Of a DNA stretch of 5,317 nt, positions 4,808 through 5,317 are shown piece by piece. The position numbers and the translations under genes were made by a program. This stretch comes from Collinsella sp. (GTDB taxonomy: Bacteria > Actinomycetota > Coriobacteriia > Coriobacteriales > Coriobacteriaceae). Location: NCBI GenBank assembly GCA_020025115.1, contig JAHHSP010000090.1, forward strand, positions 1 to 5,317. The letters are read 5' to 3'. Under the pieces are notes generated by a model that saw nothing but the letters and a program-made list of their open reading frames with translations, was not told the DNA's origin and searched no databases. The stretch's first letter is position 1, and each line of letters begins with the position of its first letter.

Positions 4808-5317
4808 TCAGTGCCTGCCGTTGGCGTTCGCGCCGCCGTTGACATGGTCGCGCGCGAACACGACGCCGCGAGTCACGGCGAGCGCCGCGGCCTCGGCGGC
4901 TTGGTGCGTCATGATCTCGAAGTCCTCGGCCTCGCGCGAGCGCAGCTGCTTGAGGACGAAGTCGGCCACGGGCATGCGGCCCGGGGGATTGCCGATGCCG
5001 GCGCGGATGCGCGAGAAGTCGCGGCTGCCGAGCTTGTCGATGATGGAACGCAGGCCGTTGTGCCCGGCGTGCCCGCCGCCCACCTTCACGCGCACGTCGC
5101 CCGCGGGGATATCGAGCTCGTCGTGGATGACGAGCAGCTCCTCGGGTTTGACCTTGTACTGCGCGCAGAGCTTGGAGATGGGACCGCCGCTCGTGTTCAT
5201 GTAGGACTGGGGTTTGACCAGAACAACCTCGCGCTTGCCGCTCTCGGCTTCGGCATCGTTGACGTCGATGACGGCGACCTCGGCGCCAGCCTGGTTCTTC
5301 CAATACCTGACACCTGC
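4808..5317 (-). CDS. pth: Peptidyl-tRNA hydrolase, N-terminus outside the window
   Basis: Releases tRNA from peptidyl-tRNAs that drop off the ribosome; cytoplasmic and usually essential in bacteria. The frame is open to the right edge, giving 169 visible residues. The internal ATG at 5200 is not the start, because the upstream codons read KPQSYMNTSG, the family signature containing the substrate-contacting Met-Asn pair. Further signatures are VIHDELDIPAG (catalytic-region Asp), GGGHAGHNGLRSI (conserved His-Asn) and RIRAGIGNPPG. The N-terminal segment with the catalytic histidine and the first asparagine, roughly 25-30 residues judging by usual family length, lies beyond the window. The C-terminus ends in a short polar Gly/Asn-rich tail. 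A hairpin terminator follows, so it is probably transcribed separately from the nfn operon. Confidence 0.95.
   Translation of the reverse strand, partial: AGVRYWKNQAGAEVAVIDVNDAEAESGKREVVLVKPQSYMNTSGGPISKLCAQYKVKPEELLVIHDELDIPAGDVRVKVGGGHAGHNGLRSIIDKLGSRDFSRIRAGIGNPPGRMPVADFVLKQLRSREAEDFEIMTHQAAEAAALAVTRGVVFARDHVNGGANANGRH

Noticed and set aside
4653..5303. 216-aa minus-strand frame overlapping pth
   Set aside because: Arg-rich out-of-frame translation of pth DNA; the pth frame has the family signatures.
1..5317. tRNA, rRNA, CRISPR array, transposase or integrase
   Set aside because: None was recognised on either strand. The only sizeable repeat is the pair at 1-82 and 2336-2417, which is a direct pair and not an array.

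Overview
The window looks like an actinobacterial chromosome segment. The guess of class Coriobacteriia (Eggerthella/Slackia/Collinsella-like gut anaerobes) rests on GC-rich housekeeping genes, an anaerobic NfnAB-type flavoenzyme pair, and a LuxR-type regulator with a polytopic membrane domain, a style common in that class. No rRNA or marker gene is present, so taxonomy is inference. Every supported gene is on the minus strand, so transcription runs from the right end of the window to the left.

Right part (about 4550-5317): the 3' portion of pth (peptidyl-tRNA hydrolase, cut by the window edge), its hairpin terminator, and an intergenic region with a TATACT-type promoter candidate and an 18-bp near-palindrome upstream of nfnA. 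Middle (2313-4543): a two-gene operon with a 13-bp overlap. It encodes NfnA (FAD/NAD(P)-binding, [2Fe-2S]) and NfnB (GltA/GltD-like, two 4-Cys clusters, FAD and NADPH sites), most likely the electron-bifurcating NADH-dependent ferredoxin:NADP+ oxidoreductase. The operon ends in a strong intrinsic terminator at 2237-2277.

Left part (1-2235): a cassette visibly less GC-rich than the nfn genes, with three closely packed genes. They are a thioredoxin-fold protein with a CIHC motif (135 aa), an overlapping 35-aa single-span membrane protein too short for ordinary gene calling, and a 517-aa regulator with one LuxR-type HTH at each end of a roughly ten-helix membrane domain. The arrangement suggests a membrane or redox sensing system, but its signal and target cannot be read from sequence.

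The most striking structure is a direct repeat. Bases 1-82 match 2336-2417 inside the 3' end of nfnB at 81 of 82 positions. The cassette is therefore bracketed by the intact nfnB 3' end on one side and an orphan copy of that 3' end on the other, and the luxR stop codon lies inside the orphan copy. This is the footprint expected when DNA integrates at the 3' end of a protein-coding gene, by att-type recombination or single crossover, and leaves that gene intact. No integrase or transposase is visible. The left repeat is cut by the window edge, so its full length is unknown.
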